From contig CAUDNR010001557.1 in assembly GCA_958430865.1 (NCBI GenBank), positions 11,670 to 75,669 of the forward strand: a stretch of 64,000 bases of DNA. Reading direction: 5' to 3'. The position numbers and the translations under genes are program-made. Shown here piece after piece: positions 1 to 12,615 of this stretch. Every line of letters begins with the position of its first letter. The stretch's first letter is position 1. Below the pieces are notes generated by a model. The model was not told where the DNA came from, searched no databases, and saw nothing but the letters and a program-made list of their open reading frames with translations. The stretch is from Entrophospora sp. SA101 (Eukaryota; Glomeromycota; Glomeromycetes; Entrophosporales; Entrophosporaceae).

Positions 1-480
1 AATTGAATCAGTAACAATTAACCAAAAGCTTACATTGTCTTTTGAAAGTTTGATTGATCGAAGGATTATACCATATATTTTATTCAGAAATGTTAAATAT
101 TAATACAGGCTTTTATATTGTAGTATTAGAGGTAGTTTAAAGAATCAATCTATAAATATTATAATATCAACAAAACTTTGTAGTTGGCAGAATACAAAAT
201 TCAGATAAGATGGTAGGTGGTTGGTTATAACCCACCTGGCTGGAATGGAAATAGTATACTTAAAAAAAAATAAAAAAGTTTTATTTTAATATTGGTAATA
301 GTGCTAACGTTGCTCAGCTTAGTTAATGATGATTATGACAACGCAATTTCTTGTTTACCTATTTTATGGTAGTGGTGGCTGTGATATTAGTAATATTTAT
401 ATATAGTACTTATCATTATAACGGAATTAATGACGAACTCATAAAAATTAAATGTTGGTTTCCAAATTTATAGAGTTTCG
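1..480 (+). pseudogene. Decayed TLDc-domain remnant (BTB-TLDc family)
   Basis: The first 480 bases align by eye with the TLDc half of the neighbouring copy at about 1560-2085. The opening bases match the segment at 1564 almost base for base, and a degenerate GGYNP..GW region is visible at about 210-245. No frame stays open, because several small deletions and stops interrupt it. The 5' part of the gene lies outside the window or is lost. It is the left-most relic of the BTB-BACK-TLDc cluster. Its function is inferred only from the intact relatives. Confidence 0.6.
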
Positions 481-635
481 CAACTGTACGAAAGTCGAAG
501 GGTTCCTTGGTACTACATAAATGAAGTTTTAGTAAAAATTTTTTGATTTCTATTTGGATATTTGACATGATTGATAAGAGATTTTAAACAAATTAGCAGC
601 AAGAAAAAAAAATTATTTTATTAGGTAAAATCTAA

Positions 636-2085
636 ATGGATTCAACTATCTTTGAAATTTGTTTTAATGAAAACGAAAGATTATTAAATACAGAATACCT
701 TTACGATGTAAAGATTTATGTTAATATAGAACCAAATATTAAAGAAGTACATGCACATTCATCAGTTATATGTGCTCATTGACCTTTTTTTCGAAATGCA
801 TTAACTGCCGCGAAAAAAAAATGGTTATTATATTATTGAGAAGGCAAATCTTAATGATTTTTAAAACTATACTCAAGTAAGTTTATAATATTATTTATAC
901 TATAATTTTCTTTACTATAAATAATAATAATAAATTTTATTTTATATTTAAAAGGTTTTTATATACTTGTAAAATAGAATTAGATGATTTTACTGGATTT
1001 GATATATTGCAATTATCGGCTACAGCTGATGAACTTGGCCTTGAGTCATTCTACGAACACACAATGAAGTACTTTATTGAAAACCATAAGGATTACATTA
1101 AAGAAAATCCAGTTGAAGTTCTAAGATCAATATATTCTAATGAAGGAAAATTTAAGATATTTATCTTGAAAAATTTTGTGATTTGAGTCAAGTGAATTTG
1201 AATTATTGGAAAAACCAATTTTATTGGCTATACTTAAAAGAGACGATTTTAATGTTGATGAAATAATAATTTGGGAAAGTATTCTTAAATGGGGTCTAGC
1301 CAAGCATCCAGAAATTAATAATATAAACTATATTAAAGCATGGTCAGAACAAAATTTTACTGATTTAAGGAACACTTTAAAAGAATTATTTTCTTTAATT
1401 CGATTCCAGGATATTTCTAATGAGGATTTTTATCTTTTAAGAAACTGTTTTCCCATGATTTTTGGGTAACTCTATTAAATTATTATCTACTTTTTGGTAA
1501 ACGACAAACATTGAATTTATTAGCATCAAGAAACCAAGGGATTAAAGCAATATTTCCAGAACTTGAATCAGTAATAATTAACCAAATGTTAACATTGCCT
1601 TTTGCAAGTTGGATTGATAAAAAAAATCCACCATACACTTCATTCAGAGAAGTCAAATATGAATTTAAACTTCTATATCGTAGTAGTAGAGATGGTTTAG
1701 ATGGAGACATATTTCATAAAAAATGTGGCAACATCAACAAAACTTTTGTAGTTGGCAAAATACAAAATTCAGAGCAAATAGTTGGTGGTTATAATCCACT
1801 TAATTGGAATGGGGGGGACTTAAAGCTACAACTGAAAGTTTTGTATTTAACATAAATAATAGAAATGACATTAATGCTGCTCAATTTAGTTATGTTAATA
1901 ATAATAATGAATATGCAATTTGGTGTAATTCTTCTTATTTACCTACTTTTGGAGGTGGTTATGATATCCGTTTTTATCCAAATAGTAGTATTTATAATGT
2001 TTCACATGCTTATGATAACATCAATATAGTAAATGGTTGTAGATTTAATGAATTGGAAGTTTTTCAAATAATTGATAAAAATTAA
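636..2085 (+). pseudogene. BTB-BACK-TLDc pseudogene
   Basis: This is a full-length but broken relative of the intact gene at 8783. It begins MDSTIFEICFNENERLL. A TGT cysteine codon (H-C-P-F-F in the intact copy) has become a TGA stop at 780-782, and a 2-nt length difference near the A-run at about 815 shifts the frame. The family intron is still recognisable, with donor GTAAGT at 877 and acceptor AG at 954, placed as in both intact genes just before F-L-Y-T. A deletion truncates the BACK region at about 1150-1200. The frame changes again at about 1470 and at the run of seven G at about 1810. The C-terminal TLDc part (GGYNPLNW, then FGGGYDI) is readable in pieces to the TAA at 2085. At least five lesions make a functional protein unlikely. 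Confidence 0.8.
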
Positions 2086-2757
2086 TCAGACAGAACCGAA
2101 TTAGAGGGGGTAGTAGATATAATAGAACAAAAGGCTTATTACTGTCAACTGGGCGATAAGGAACTTCATCTTTACCATTTGTATTCACATTGCTCATATT
2201 TTTTAAAAAATACCTTGACCATTGCAATGAAACACAATGTATATTTTATTTTAGAGGAAAGCAATTCAATTGTTAAGTTGCAATAAAATGATTTGTTGAC
2301 ATTAACACATATATATATAAACGTTTAATATTATTCACATCATTAAATACATTATTATACAATTAAATTTAATACTTTGAATAGCTTTACCAAAAAAAAA
2401 AAGAAAATTATTTAGATAGGTATATTTGGTTGCTGACAAATAGGAAGGTGGTTAAGTTAGCTAATTGTTGATGTTGATTGTGTGAAAATATATGCCATCT
2501 ATTATTTCATTTGCTGCCATATAAGTTACAATATAATGAAGATTTCTGTAGGTATTCCAGACTGTTATAATTTTTGCATTTTAGCACAACTACCCAATAT
2601 TTTCACATATATTTTCTAGTGAGGTTGATAAAAGGAATAATTACTTAATAGTATTCCAAATTTAGTCAATAATATCACCCTTTTATTACACAAAAAAACG
2701 TGAATTCCAATGAATTACAATCGGCTCTTTTTTCAAAAAAAATAAATTTTATTCAAA
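2086..2757. other. Intergenic, upstream of BTB-TLDc gene
   Basis: AT-rich spacer without a convincing gene. A 60-codon minus-strand frame at 2045-2227 overlaps the end of the pseudogene and has no recognisable features. The last 150 bases presumably hold the promoter of the gene starting at 2758, but no distinct TATA element could be assigned. Confidence 0.5.
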
Positions 2758-4349
2758 ATGTTTAAAAACTACTTTGATTTACCGGTTAAACATATTAATA
2801 AACTTGTAAATGATTTAACAAAACTGTTGAATGAATCAGACTTTTATGATATAAAGATTAAAGTTGGAATAAAACAAGGGGATTTTAGAATTTTTAAAGC
2901 TCATTCAAACATTTTAAAAGCAAGGTCTTCATACTTTAAAGCAGCTCTATCAAATATTTGGGTAAGCAGGTCTGAGGATGGTACCATTTTATTTGAAAAA
3001 GATAACATATCTCCAAAGATATTTGAAGTGATTTTAATGTAAGATTAATTCAATTAAATTAATTACTTGATTACAATTATAATATTAATGTGATTTTTTT
3101 AACAATATGTCTTTATTTTAAAAAAATTGTTTTTTTAAAAAGATATATTTATAATGGAATTATTAATAAGGATGGTTTGAATCCTTACGAAATTATTGAA
3201 CTTCTTGTGGCATGTGATGAATTGGATCTTAATGAATTACTTGATGAATTGCAATATTTCTTAATTGAAAAAAAGAGTGAATGGGTTAAACAAAATTTAA
3301 ATTATCTTCATCAGACTTTATCAAGTTATCTATCATTTAATATACTCCAAGATTATTTTGAAAAATTAATTAAAAAAGGTCCAGAATTATTTTTAAAATC
3401 TGATGACTACAAAATTATTGAAAAGCCCATGCTTATATCTATTTTAGAAAGGGAAGAATTAGAATTAGGTGAGATTGATCTTTGGGATTATATCATTCAA
3501 TGGGGAATTGGACAAATTGAAAATGAAGAAAAAAGCATTTCAGCGTGGAATGATGAAGATTTTAAAAAGTTAAAGGATATATTGGTTGATATTATACCAC
3601 TAATTAGATTTAATCATATTTCTGCAAGTGATTTTAATAATAAGATTAATCCATTTAAAAAAATTTTTGATGAAAAAGAATATGAAGGACTTTTACAATA
3701 TTGTTGTTTTAATAATTGGCAGCCAAATTCACTACTTCAAAAAAGTTTAAGATTAGGGAAAGGATTATTTAATTTACAAATGAGAGTTTTAATTTCCAAC
3801 TGGATTGATAATAAAAATGATTCATACAACCTAAATAATCTACCATATGATTTTGAATTGATTTTTCGAGGTAGTCGTGATGGATTTAGTGATTTTGAAT
3901 TTCAAGAAAGATGTCATGATATTGAACAAACTATTGTATTAATGAAACTTAATGAAACAGATGAAATTATTGGTGGCTACAATCCAGTTGGTTGGCATAT
4001 AAAAGAGAAGCCTGAACATGAAGAATATTTTATTGAAACAGACAAAAGTTTTATATTTAAAATTGATGAAAACAAAATGGATAGTTTAATATTAAGTAGA
4101 ATTGAATATCCTAAATATGCAATATTTCATACAGATCATACAATTATAGACTTTAATGATTTAAAACTCTTTTGCAGCACTTTTGGAGAACTTATGTATT
4201 ATTATCACTTTGATGTGGAGAGCAATTCTTATGAAAATAACTTGCATCTTACTGATAATGATATAAAATATTTTGATATAGAATCTAATTTAGTAAAAGA
4301 TTATGAAGTATATAAGATAGTTAAGAAAAATTATTCATTTTTAAATTAG
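2758..4349 (+). CDS. BTB-BACK-TLDc domain protein, two exons
   Basis: The gene has exon 1 at 2758-3038 and exon 2 at 3143-4349, joined across a 104-bp GT-AG intron, giving 495 aa. The splice restores I-L-I-Y-I-Y-N-G, the usual end of a BTB core. The BTB/POZ domain covers about residues 20-105 (D-I-K-I-K-V then F-K-A-H-S-N-I-L). A BACK-like helical region follows at about 120-235 (W-D-Y-I-I-Q-W-G; L-I-R-F). The TLDc domain runs from about 298 to the end, with FRGSRDGF and IIGGYNPVGW. No signal peptide or membrane helix is seen. BTB proteins of this type usually act as multimerising cullin-3 adaptors, and TLDc domains are linked to oxidative-stress and V-ATPase functions. Which applies here is inference. 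It is the most divergent member of this local cluster and is intact. Confidence 0.88.
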
Positions 4350-4562
4350 CTAATATAAATATATATAATATATTTCAATTTTATATTCATTTATATAATT
4401 AATAAAATTGATGTGTTTTTCTACCATTAACAAAGGTTTATCATGATTGGGAGAATAAACAAGATCATGCTATAACATGTGATTTTATCCTTACAAAAAA
4501 TAATTAAAAATAAATTAAATCCTACTCTAATGAAGTGGAATTGAAAAATTTTACTGTCTATA

Positions 4563-5264
4563 CAGTCTAAGCTCTCTATCCCAAACCTCTCGATTCTTTC
4601 TATGGTTGGCTCGGTCTAAAGACCTCCTATTGCTGCGCCCCACGCTCAAATTTCAAAAATTGCGATTTCATGATTCGTTCAAAAATGCAATAAAAACTTT
4701 TCAAAAAGGCTTCACGTGATTTTGGTTAAAAAATTTATTTTCCTTCCTGCCAAATTTAGACATGATTGTCGAGTATTAGTCTAAATTTAGTAACGATGAA
4801 CTAAAACTAGTCTAAATTTAGCAATGATCCTAGCGCTCAAATTCTTCATGAGCATAGTAAAGTACATGTTTTAAAAAAGAATAGAACTCTACAACAAATA
4901 ATTTTTTTGATAAAATCTCTTTATTACATTAAAATTAAAGACCTATTCCATCAACTAATAGAGCTATTTTTTTAAAAGGTAGGGCAGAAAATGACTTCTA
5001 TACTTTTAAAATTTGCACAAAATTTAGGAGGTCTTTAGACCGAGCCAACTATATAACGAACGTCTCTTTTGTCTCTGATTCAATTTTTTATAATTAATTT
5101 CTCTCTCTATAATGAACAAAAGCAGAAAAATTACATATAGGACAGAGAGTTCGGTATATCAAGCGCCGAATGTATCTTCAGAAAAATTGGATGTGATTGG
5201 ATATTCACGCAGATAGTTTCCAAATTTGTACTAGCCAAAATTTCACTATATCGAGCGTCGACTG
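4563..5264. mobile_element. Pogo-like non-autonomous element (TA target site)
   Basis: The right end reads, inward, CAGTCGACGCTCGATATAG and is flanked by TA (5265-5266). The left end at 4563 begins CAGTCTAAGCTCTCTAT and is also preceded by TA. The two ends form an imperfect terminal inverted repeat typical in form of pogo/Tigger elements (CAG start, TA duplication). No transposase frame is present. A second MITE is inserted inside it. The element abuts a decayed BTB-TLDc copy immediately to the right. Confidence 0.5.
4603..5051. mobile_element. MITE with GTTGGCTCGGTCTAAAGACC terminal repeats
   Basis: A 449-bp element with about 24-bp inverted ends (left TGGTTGGCTCGGTCTAAAG, right end its complement apart from one base), flanked on both sides by TA. 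It has no coding capacity. Two relatives occur in the window: a left end cut off by the assembly gap at 38402, and a fuller copy at 44119-44509 that shares the internal sequence. The TA flanks suggest a Tc1/mariner-type transposase supplied in trans. Confidence 0.75.
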
Positions 5265-5266
5265 TA

Positions 5267-5860
5267 TTGAGAAATTATTCTTAAATGGGACTAGCCAAGC
5301 ATTCAGAAATTAATAATACAAACTATATTAAAACATTGTCGGAACAAAATATTACTGATTTAAGAAACGCTTTGAAATAATTAGCTCGATTCCAGGATAT
5401 CTCTAACGAGGATTTTTGTTACAAAATTTTGCCTTTTTCCTAATGATTTATGGGAAACTCTCTTAGAATGACAAACATTGAATTTATTAACATCAAGAAA
5501 TCAAGAGATTAAATCAATATTAACCAAATGTTAATATTGCTTTATGCAAGTTTTATTGATAAAAAAAAATCCGCCATATACTTCATTCAGAGAAGCCAAA
5601 TATGAATTTAGACTTCTATATCATTGTAGTAGAGATAGTTTAAATATCAAAATGTGACAAGATCAACGAAATTCGGAGCAAATATTTAGTGGTTACAATT
5701 CACTTAATTGGAATGTAAACATGAATAATGAATATAAGAATACAGCAGAAAGTTTTATATTTAATATAAATAATAGAAATGGCATTGATGTTGCTTCCTT
5801 TAGTTATGTTAATATTAATATTAATATTAACATTAATTTGCAATTTATGTACATAATATC
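5267..5860 (+). pseudogene. BTB-TLDc remnant, 5' truncated
   Basis: The sequence starts directly after the pogo-like element with the BACK segment matching 1275-1400, then a TLDc part matching about 1500-1900. It is closer to the 636-2085 pseudogene than to the intact genes. Frames are interrupted repeatedly and internal stretches are missing. It ends in an ATT/AAT repeat at about 5810-5840. The open frame at 5721-5930 is just the tail of this relic. Confidence 0.65.
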
Positions 5861-6767
5861 GCAAGGATTAAATAAAATATTGCTAGCTTTACTTTTTACA
5901 AATTTTCAAATCAAGAAATATTATTATTAGCATAGAAAAGAAATTAGTTGAAATCGGTGTGATCTAAAAAAAATATTACTTTCTCTTCTCAAGAGCTAGC
6001 GATCAATAGCCAGATATCGATAGACTTAATTTCAGAGCCTTTATCTTCAATTATAAAACGTCTAAAGCAAGTATTTAATCGGAAATCATTCAACTATGAA
6101 TGGTGTTAGACATTAAGTCTTAATGTTAATGCTAATACATTATTTATTTTTATTATAAAATTAAAAAAAAAATTTATAATACAGTCAAACAACGCAATCA
6201 GCATTAAACAGTTTTGGCATAACGAGTTTTAAATACAATTTTTTCTTATATATTTCAATATGTACGCGAAGGAGACATTCATTGCAACGTGAATGTTATA
6301 ATTCGTTGAAACAAAATTTGGCAGTAAACAAATTTTATTGTTATTATCTTTAGTAGCAAAGTTTACAATGCATCAATTTATTAGTATCATCATATTTCAG
6401 CCATGAAAATGTAGACGGCCATTCGTATTTGAAGTTTTGTCTTTTTATTTTTTGGATGGGTTGTGTATAATCGACGAAGCTCGGGTCACCTCGTAATTGA
6501 CAAAGTCACTCACCAAGACGAAGTGTCGTTTTACTAGGATCCCAGTCATTATTGGAACGCTTGAACCACTTCGTAACTGTGCCAATTCTAGCCATAATTG
6601 TGATAGCTATAACAATAATTTGAGGATCTGATCCTGATTTTTGTAGAAGATTCTTATTATACAATTGTACACAAATTATCGAGAAGTAAAAATAATCTCA
6701 TAATGCATTTTTATTTCGCTTTTCTAAAGGGAACCAACTATTCTGTTATTTGATTCCTACATCATAT
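5861..6767. other. Gene-free AT-rich spacer
   Basis: No open frame of note and no family resemblance found on either strand. The slightly less AT-rich part at 6470-6600 was examined for a tRNA or exon, and neither could be supported. Confidence 0.5.
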
Positions 6768-7113
6768 CCCTATAAAAAATTTAGTCAGAAAATGTATGGT
6801 TTTTTCATACATTTTCCGCATATTCTGTATGGAATATGTACGGAATTATACATTAAAAGAGCGCTTTTCCGCGCATATTTGCCCTGAAAATGTATGGAAA
6901 GTACATGGAAAATGCATGGAATATGTATGGAATTTTCGGAGAATGTCCTGAAAAATTACATTCCGTATATTTTCCATACATTTTCAGTGCATTTTCAGGG
7001 CAAATATGCGCGGAAAAGCGCTCTTTTAATGTATAATTCCGTACATATTCCATACAGAATATGCGGAAAATGTATGAAAAAACCATACATTTTCTGACTA
7101 AATTTTTTATGGG
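6768..7113. mobile_element. Long palindromic MITE (foldback element)
   Basis: A 346-bp element made almost wholly of two near-identical inverted arms of about 124 bp. The left arm starts CCCTATAAAAAATTTAG at 6768, and the right arm ends with the complement CTAAATTTTTTATGGG at 7113. The middle is also built of ATGTATGGAA-like motifs. Transcribed, it would form a long hairpin. Two opposite-strand open frames inside (6853-7086 and 6894-7097) are by-products of the palindrome, not genes. No clear target-site duplication is visible beyond a possible AT. Confidence 0.85.
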
Positions 7114-8782
7114 ATGATTGCAAAAATGATTGTTTTATTTGCTTATTAATAACAATAATTCATATAAATTTTTTTATGCAAAATCGACCTGTGGTACTTA
7201 CAGAAAAAAGAAAATATTTAGATCTGTAAAAATATTAAAAGTATAAATATAATTTGAATTTGTATTTTTGGCCAGAATTAAGTATTTCGCATTTGTAAAG
7301 TGATTGAAGATTAAGCGCATTTGCTGCTATCGATAATTCCAATGCATTGGTTCCAATATAATTGTATAATTCATTTTTATAATTATACAAAAGTCTTTAT
7401 AAATAAATGTTGTAATTATTAATTTCAAACTAATTATTTCGTTGTCTTACAAAAAACCAATTCATTGACCATTTTTTTGTTATGAATGTGTGTATGATTT
7501 TCAGTTACATTTGGTTGGTTCTTCACCATCATTGATTTTTGTCATTAAAATATTCAAATTTCTCCTTTTTTTTTTTTTTTGAGATGAATGAACCATTGTT
7601 GATAAAAAGGAAATTCAACTATACTTTTCAACGATTTTTTGTTTGTTCTAACTGCGATGACGAATGCGAATTAGAGTTTGTTTTTTTTAACTATGAATAA
7701 TTTCGGATAACAATAAACATATTCTAACATAGCCCGTTTATAAAATTTCTTAATATATTACGAACTTTTATATAGTTAGCGCCAAAAAATTTTTATTGAG
7801 AGTTTAATTTATTTTTGAAGCAATCATTTTCCGTCAAAATTTTTATACATCTGTGGGTTAAACAAAGAAAGCAATTTATTGAAAAACACATTTTTACATT
7901 GGTAATATTTTAGGTGACAGTCTTGTATTGAGAGCCTTTACCTTCAAATTGAAAATATCTTTAAGAGTTAAGGAGCATTTCTTTATCAAAGTTGCTTTAT
8001 ATTTTTTGTGGATTTATTTTGTGGTCAATTCATGCTTTTGATTATCTAATTTTCCATAGAAAGGGCACAACAACATTCTATTAATATTGAGAAAAAATAA
8101 ATAAATAAACTATTCATGTAATAATTCATTTGTTCTTCAGAAAAAATATGACAATCCTTCTATTATATAATAAAAAAAAAACACGAAATTTTTTACAAGT
8201 TCACCACGTGTTAAAATTTTTACCGATCTCTTCTAAACTTACTTTATATCAAATAAACTTGAATGTCATTATTAAAGTAAAACAAAATTGCTCCATCAAA
8301 GAATACCTTTTCATATTGAAAGATCTTCTCTACATAAATCCACAGCTGTTCCGAAATGGTATTACTTTTTCGCTTCAAAGTTAAAAGACTTGATTATAGC
8401 TGAGAAGGTGTAAAAGGCTCCAAAATTTCATATGGTCATTACTTTACGGGGGAGTTAGTTAATAGTTTTAGAGAGATTCACAAAAAAGGGTTTTATAAAC
8501 GCTTTAATACTAGTACCATTCAACAAAAATTTTTAAATAAAAGAACCAAGTATATTGTAGACAGTAATAATAATACGGGGTTTTTCTATTATATGCAATA
8601 CTCACTTGTAATTGCACAAATAATATTATGAGGAGATTCGTCATAATAACTTAAATGATGCTAAAAAAAATTTGGTGGATCATTACTTCTCATGCATGTA
8701 CTTGAGCTACTTGTGTTGCGTGGCGGGACCCGTCAATTTTTTATAAATTTAATTAACATGTTTGAAAATTTTCAGAAAAAAA
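7114..8782. other. Intergenic, upstream of BTB-TLDc gene
   Basis: AT-rich spacer. One 84-codon frame at 8130-8384 shows no family features and is probably chance. A TTTTCAG at 8769-8775 just before the next start codon could be a 5'-UTR splice acceptor. Confidence 0.45.
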
Positions 8783-10293
8783 ATGGATTCAACAATAACA
8801 GAAAAATATTTTAATGAAAATGAAAGATTATTAAATACAGGGGAAAACAGTGATGTAAAAATCTATGCTGGTGTAAAACCAAACATTAGAGAAATTTATG
8901 CCCATTCATTTATTTTACAAGTTCACTGTCCATTTTTTAAAAATGCTTTAACCAATGCAACAAAAAAAAATGGTTATTATATTTTTAAAAAACCAAATAT
9001 TGGTGAATCAACTTTTATCCCTATTCTAAAGTAAGTAATTTACAAAAGTTAAGCAATTAATTGAAAAAAAAATTTTTTTAATTGAATATCTTTTTTTATT
9101 TTAAAAGATTTTTATACACTAGTAAAATTGAATTAGACAAATTTACTGGAGTTGATATTTTGGAAATTTTAATTGTGGCTAATGAACTTGGTCTCAAGTC
9201 ACTTTATGAGCATGCAATGAATTATTTTATTGTCAATCATGAAGATTATATAAAGGAAAATCCGGTTGGAATTATCAAGTCAATTTGTTCAAATGAAGAG
9301 ATTTTCAAGGAGTTAAAAAATATTTATTTGGAAACATTTTGTGAATATAGTGAAGAGTTATTTGAATCAAGTGAATTTCAATCATTAGAAAAATCAATTC
9401 TATTGGAGATTCTCAAAAGAGATGACTTTTCTGTTGATGAGATAGTTATTTGGGAAAATATTATTGAATGGGGATTAGCAAGACATCAAGAAATTGATAA
9501 AAATAATAACGTTGAAGATTGGCCATCACAAAAATTTTCTTTTTTGAAAAATACTCTGAAAGAATTTATTCCTTTGATTAGATTCCAGGATATCTCTAAT
9601 AAGGATTTCAGTAACAAAATTTTGCCATATCAAAAGATTTTTCCTAGAACTTTTTGGAAACTTTTATTAAAACATCGTTTGGTTCCTGATGAACAAAATG
9701 CTTTAAATTTACTTCCGTCAAGAAATCCAAAAATAAAATCAACATTTTCAGAACTTGGATCATTAACAATTAATAAAAAGGTTATTTTGCTTTTTTCAAG
9801 TTGGATCGATGGAAAAAATCAACCATACACATCATTCCGAGATGTTAAATACAAGTTCGAACTTTTATATTGTAGTAGTAAGGATGGTTTAAGTTATGTT
9901 ACATTTCATCAAAAGTGCGACAATATTAACAGAACTCTTGTAGTTGGCAAAATACAGAATTCAGAGCAGTTAATAGGTGGATATAATCCGCTCAATTGGA
10001 ATGGCAATGATGGAATTTATATATATAAAAACACAACGGAAAGTTTTATTTTTAATATTAGCAATAGAAATGATATTAAGAATGCACAATTTAGTTATGT
10101 TATTAATAATGATTTTGACAATGCAGTTTATTGTAGTTTTTATAATTTACCTATTTTTGGTGGTGGTTGTGATATTGTATTTAATACAAATGGTATTATT
10201 CGTAGTAATATAAGGACTTATAATAATATTAATATAGCAAATAATAGTGTATTTGATGAATTGGAAGTTTTCCGAATCATTGATAAAGATTAA
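8783..10293 (+). CDS. BTB-BACK-TLDc domain protein, two exons
   Basis: Exon 1 is 8783-9030 and exon 2 is 9108-10293, with a 77-bp intron (GTAAGT...AAAAG), giving 477 aa. The ATG at 8783 is chosen because the parallel pseudogene starts with the same MDST peptide; upstream in-frame codons lack an ATG. Splicing yields I-L-K-F-L-Y-T-S-K-I-E-L. The BTB domain spans about 20-100 (D-V-K-I-Y-A-G-V; Y-A-H-S-F-I-L), BACK about 110-225 (W-E-N-I-I-E-W-G-L; P-L-I-R-F-Q-D-I-S), and TLDc about 265-477 (S-S-W-I-D-G-K; IGGYNPLNW; FGGGCDI). It is likely a cytosolic adaptor or stress-related protein; the partner is unknown. It is the intact parent-like member for the decayed copies at 1, 636, 5267 and 10472. 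Confidence 0.88.
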
Positions 10294-10471
10294 TTAATTC
10301 AAATATGTATTATCGTTAGCTACAGTCAAAATTTTTTACTCGATTCAATTTTTTTTTTTATAAATACTTTTATAATTAGAAGAAAATTACATTCGAATCT
10401 CTGGACTAAATTTCTTAAAAATAATGCATTCATTTTTTGACAAATCTGTCTTTTCTTAAAATAATAATAAA

Positions 10472-10640
10472 TTCAATGAGAATGAAAGGGTTTTAAATAC
10501 GGAAGAAAATAGCGATGTGAAATATGTTGGTGTAAAACCAAACATTAAAGAAATTCATTTATCCTACAAGTTCACTGTCCATTTTTTAGAAATTCAACAA
10601 AAAATAAAATTCTTGAAAGACCAAATGTTTGTGAATAAGA
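10472..10640 (+). pseudogene. 5' fragment of BTB-TLDc gene
   Basis: This fragment matches the N-terminal coding part of the gene at 8783 (N-E-N-E-R-L-L-N-T, the G-V-K-P-N-I stretch, then the V-H-C-P-F-F region). A deletion removes several codons at about 10525 and another at about 10555, and nothing of the rest of the gene follows. It is a truncated duplicate at the right edge of the cluster. Confidence 0.7.
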
Positions 10641-12615
10641 TTATTAAATATTGGGTTGGAATAATTCAATTTTCGTAAAATATATTATTCTGGTTTGAGA
10701 ATTTTATAGCCATCTTCGGACCAAGTAATGCACTTTTCAATAGATGGATCCACATTCTCTTTATACTTTGTTGAAATAAAAGTACAGCAATTTCTACAAG
10801 TTGTAACGAACTTCAACAAGCCACTTAACAAGATTTTTCCCGTCTTCCGATTTAAATTTAATTCTAATTGGCTCAGTCCTGCTAATCACATGACACCAAG
10901 AGAAATAATTTATTATGGAGTTCTAATTTCCAATAAAGATAAATCATTGATCTACTTTGGCGTATCTTTCTCATTCTCTTTTTTCTCTACCTTGACATTT
11001 TCTGTGTTTCATATATTTCCTTATTTGGTCACATTGCAATCCATTTGTCCAATTAGTCCCATGACTAGTTTCCCAATAACTGAATTTCACTAGCTAGATT
11101 CCCATTAGTCATATAGCTATCAACCGCTTGTCCATTACAGGTGAATACTGGTCGACCATTTCAGGTTCTTCTCCAGCTGTACATGCAATAAAATAAAAAT
11201 AAATAAGTAAAGAAATATATACAACTGAGTCATCCTTACAGGAAACATAATAATATCAAAAGGTTCTCAACTAATAATTAAAGGTCGACCAAACCATCAA
11301 TAATCAGAAATCAAATCATATCGGCTTTATTTATTTATTACAGTCAAAGACTATTTTTATATTATCAAAAGATTAAAAGATTATTTCATCCTTCTTTATT
11401 ACACTGAGGGAAATTTCAAGCATATTTAGTAATAGTGATTACTAATGTTAAATGCCAAAAATGTATCATTGATTGATCAAAGTTGGCCTCAATTTATTGT
11501 CTCATAATAATTGGTTATCTTATAAATGAACCAATAATCCCTTTAAAAAAAATAGATAAATCACACATACTTTCAAATAATTATACTTTGGCCATCATTA
11601 TAAATCACGCATTACCTTGAGCTCTTCCTTTTTTGCACAGGTCCCTACTAAGTGTTCAGATTCTATTACAATATTTGTAACTAGAGCAATAACAATAAAA
11701 GATTTTTTTATTTACAATGCTTGTAGGTGCTATAGACGTTGGCTATTTTGGTTCTGATTTTTGCTTTAGCGTTTCCACTTTTCCTAATTCTTATTTAAAT
11801 ATTTAATTGCTGGAAACTTGTTTTCAATTTTGTTAGATCTTATTAAACAAAAAAGAGTCAAGTTATAATCTGATTATAAATATTTAAGTTGATTGTAATA
11901 TATTTTTAATAAACTCGCTTTTCAATACGTTTCTTGAATGAAAACTTTGCGCTTGGACCTATATGCAATATGTATATTGGATCATTCATTAATTAATTCA
12001 TGATAATATGTTCTCATGGAAGATCTTTGACATGGCAGCCCTTTGTTCTTTGTTGCTGGTTTAAATAATTTGTATATTAATCTCTAAAATAATGTAGTAT
12101 ATACTGTATGTAACATAGGTTCGGAATTATTAACTTGATGATTCTTTAAATTTTAATAAAAATAATTCAAAATATCATGTAGCAAGTGAAAATTTTCAAA
12201 TGATTATATTGGACAAAGTTTTATTTTTAATTTTCACAAAAATTCTTTCACAGTGCAAAATATATTGAAAGATTCTTAATTGCAATTAGTAACAATTATA
12301 ATATTGCTATAAAATTATTTAAATTTTGGAATTAGTGTTGAAGATTTATAAGAGTATATATTTTAGTAAAGAAAAATAATTAATTAATTAAAAAAAAGAT
12401 TTTAAATATTCATATTCTATGAATTGATGTGGAAACCAAGTTGTGAATTAGAAATTGCAAGTAGTGCTTTGCTAATTTATAAATTTACATTTAATAATTT
12501 AATCATCATTTATTTTATTGACTTTTTTGCCAGATGGAAGAATTACTATATGAGGAATTGATTTAGAGCTCTTGGAATTGTCTGGTCATTCTTAATATTT
12601 GATTTATATTATTAT
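10641..12615. other. Gene-poor spacer with possible minus-strand coding debris
   Basis: The plus-strand 121-codon frame at 10728-11093 is not convincing. On the minus strand the same DNA reads as pieces that look more protein-like (K-S-E-D-G-K-N-L-V-K-W-L-V-E-V at about 10810-10865; I-T-W-S-E-D-G-Y-K-I-L at about 10690-10740), but in different frames with stops. If genuine, this is a decayed minus-strand gene of unknown family. The rest, to 12615, shows no features. Confidence 0.3.

Noticed and set aside
5721..5930. 69-aa frame
   Set aside because: Tail of a BTB-TLDc relic running into ATT repeats; no start or domain of its own.
6853..7097. Two overlapping 67-77 aa frames on opposite strands
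   Set aside because: Both are translations of the palindromic MITE; symmetry creates them.
10728..11093. 121-aa plus-strand ORF as a gene
   Set aside because: Composition is poor, and the opposite strand carries more protein-like but interrupted segments.
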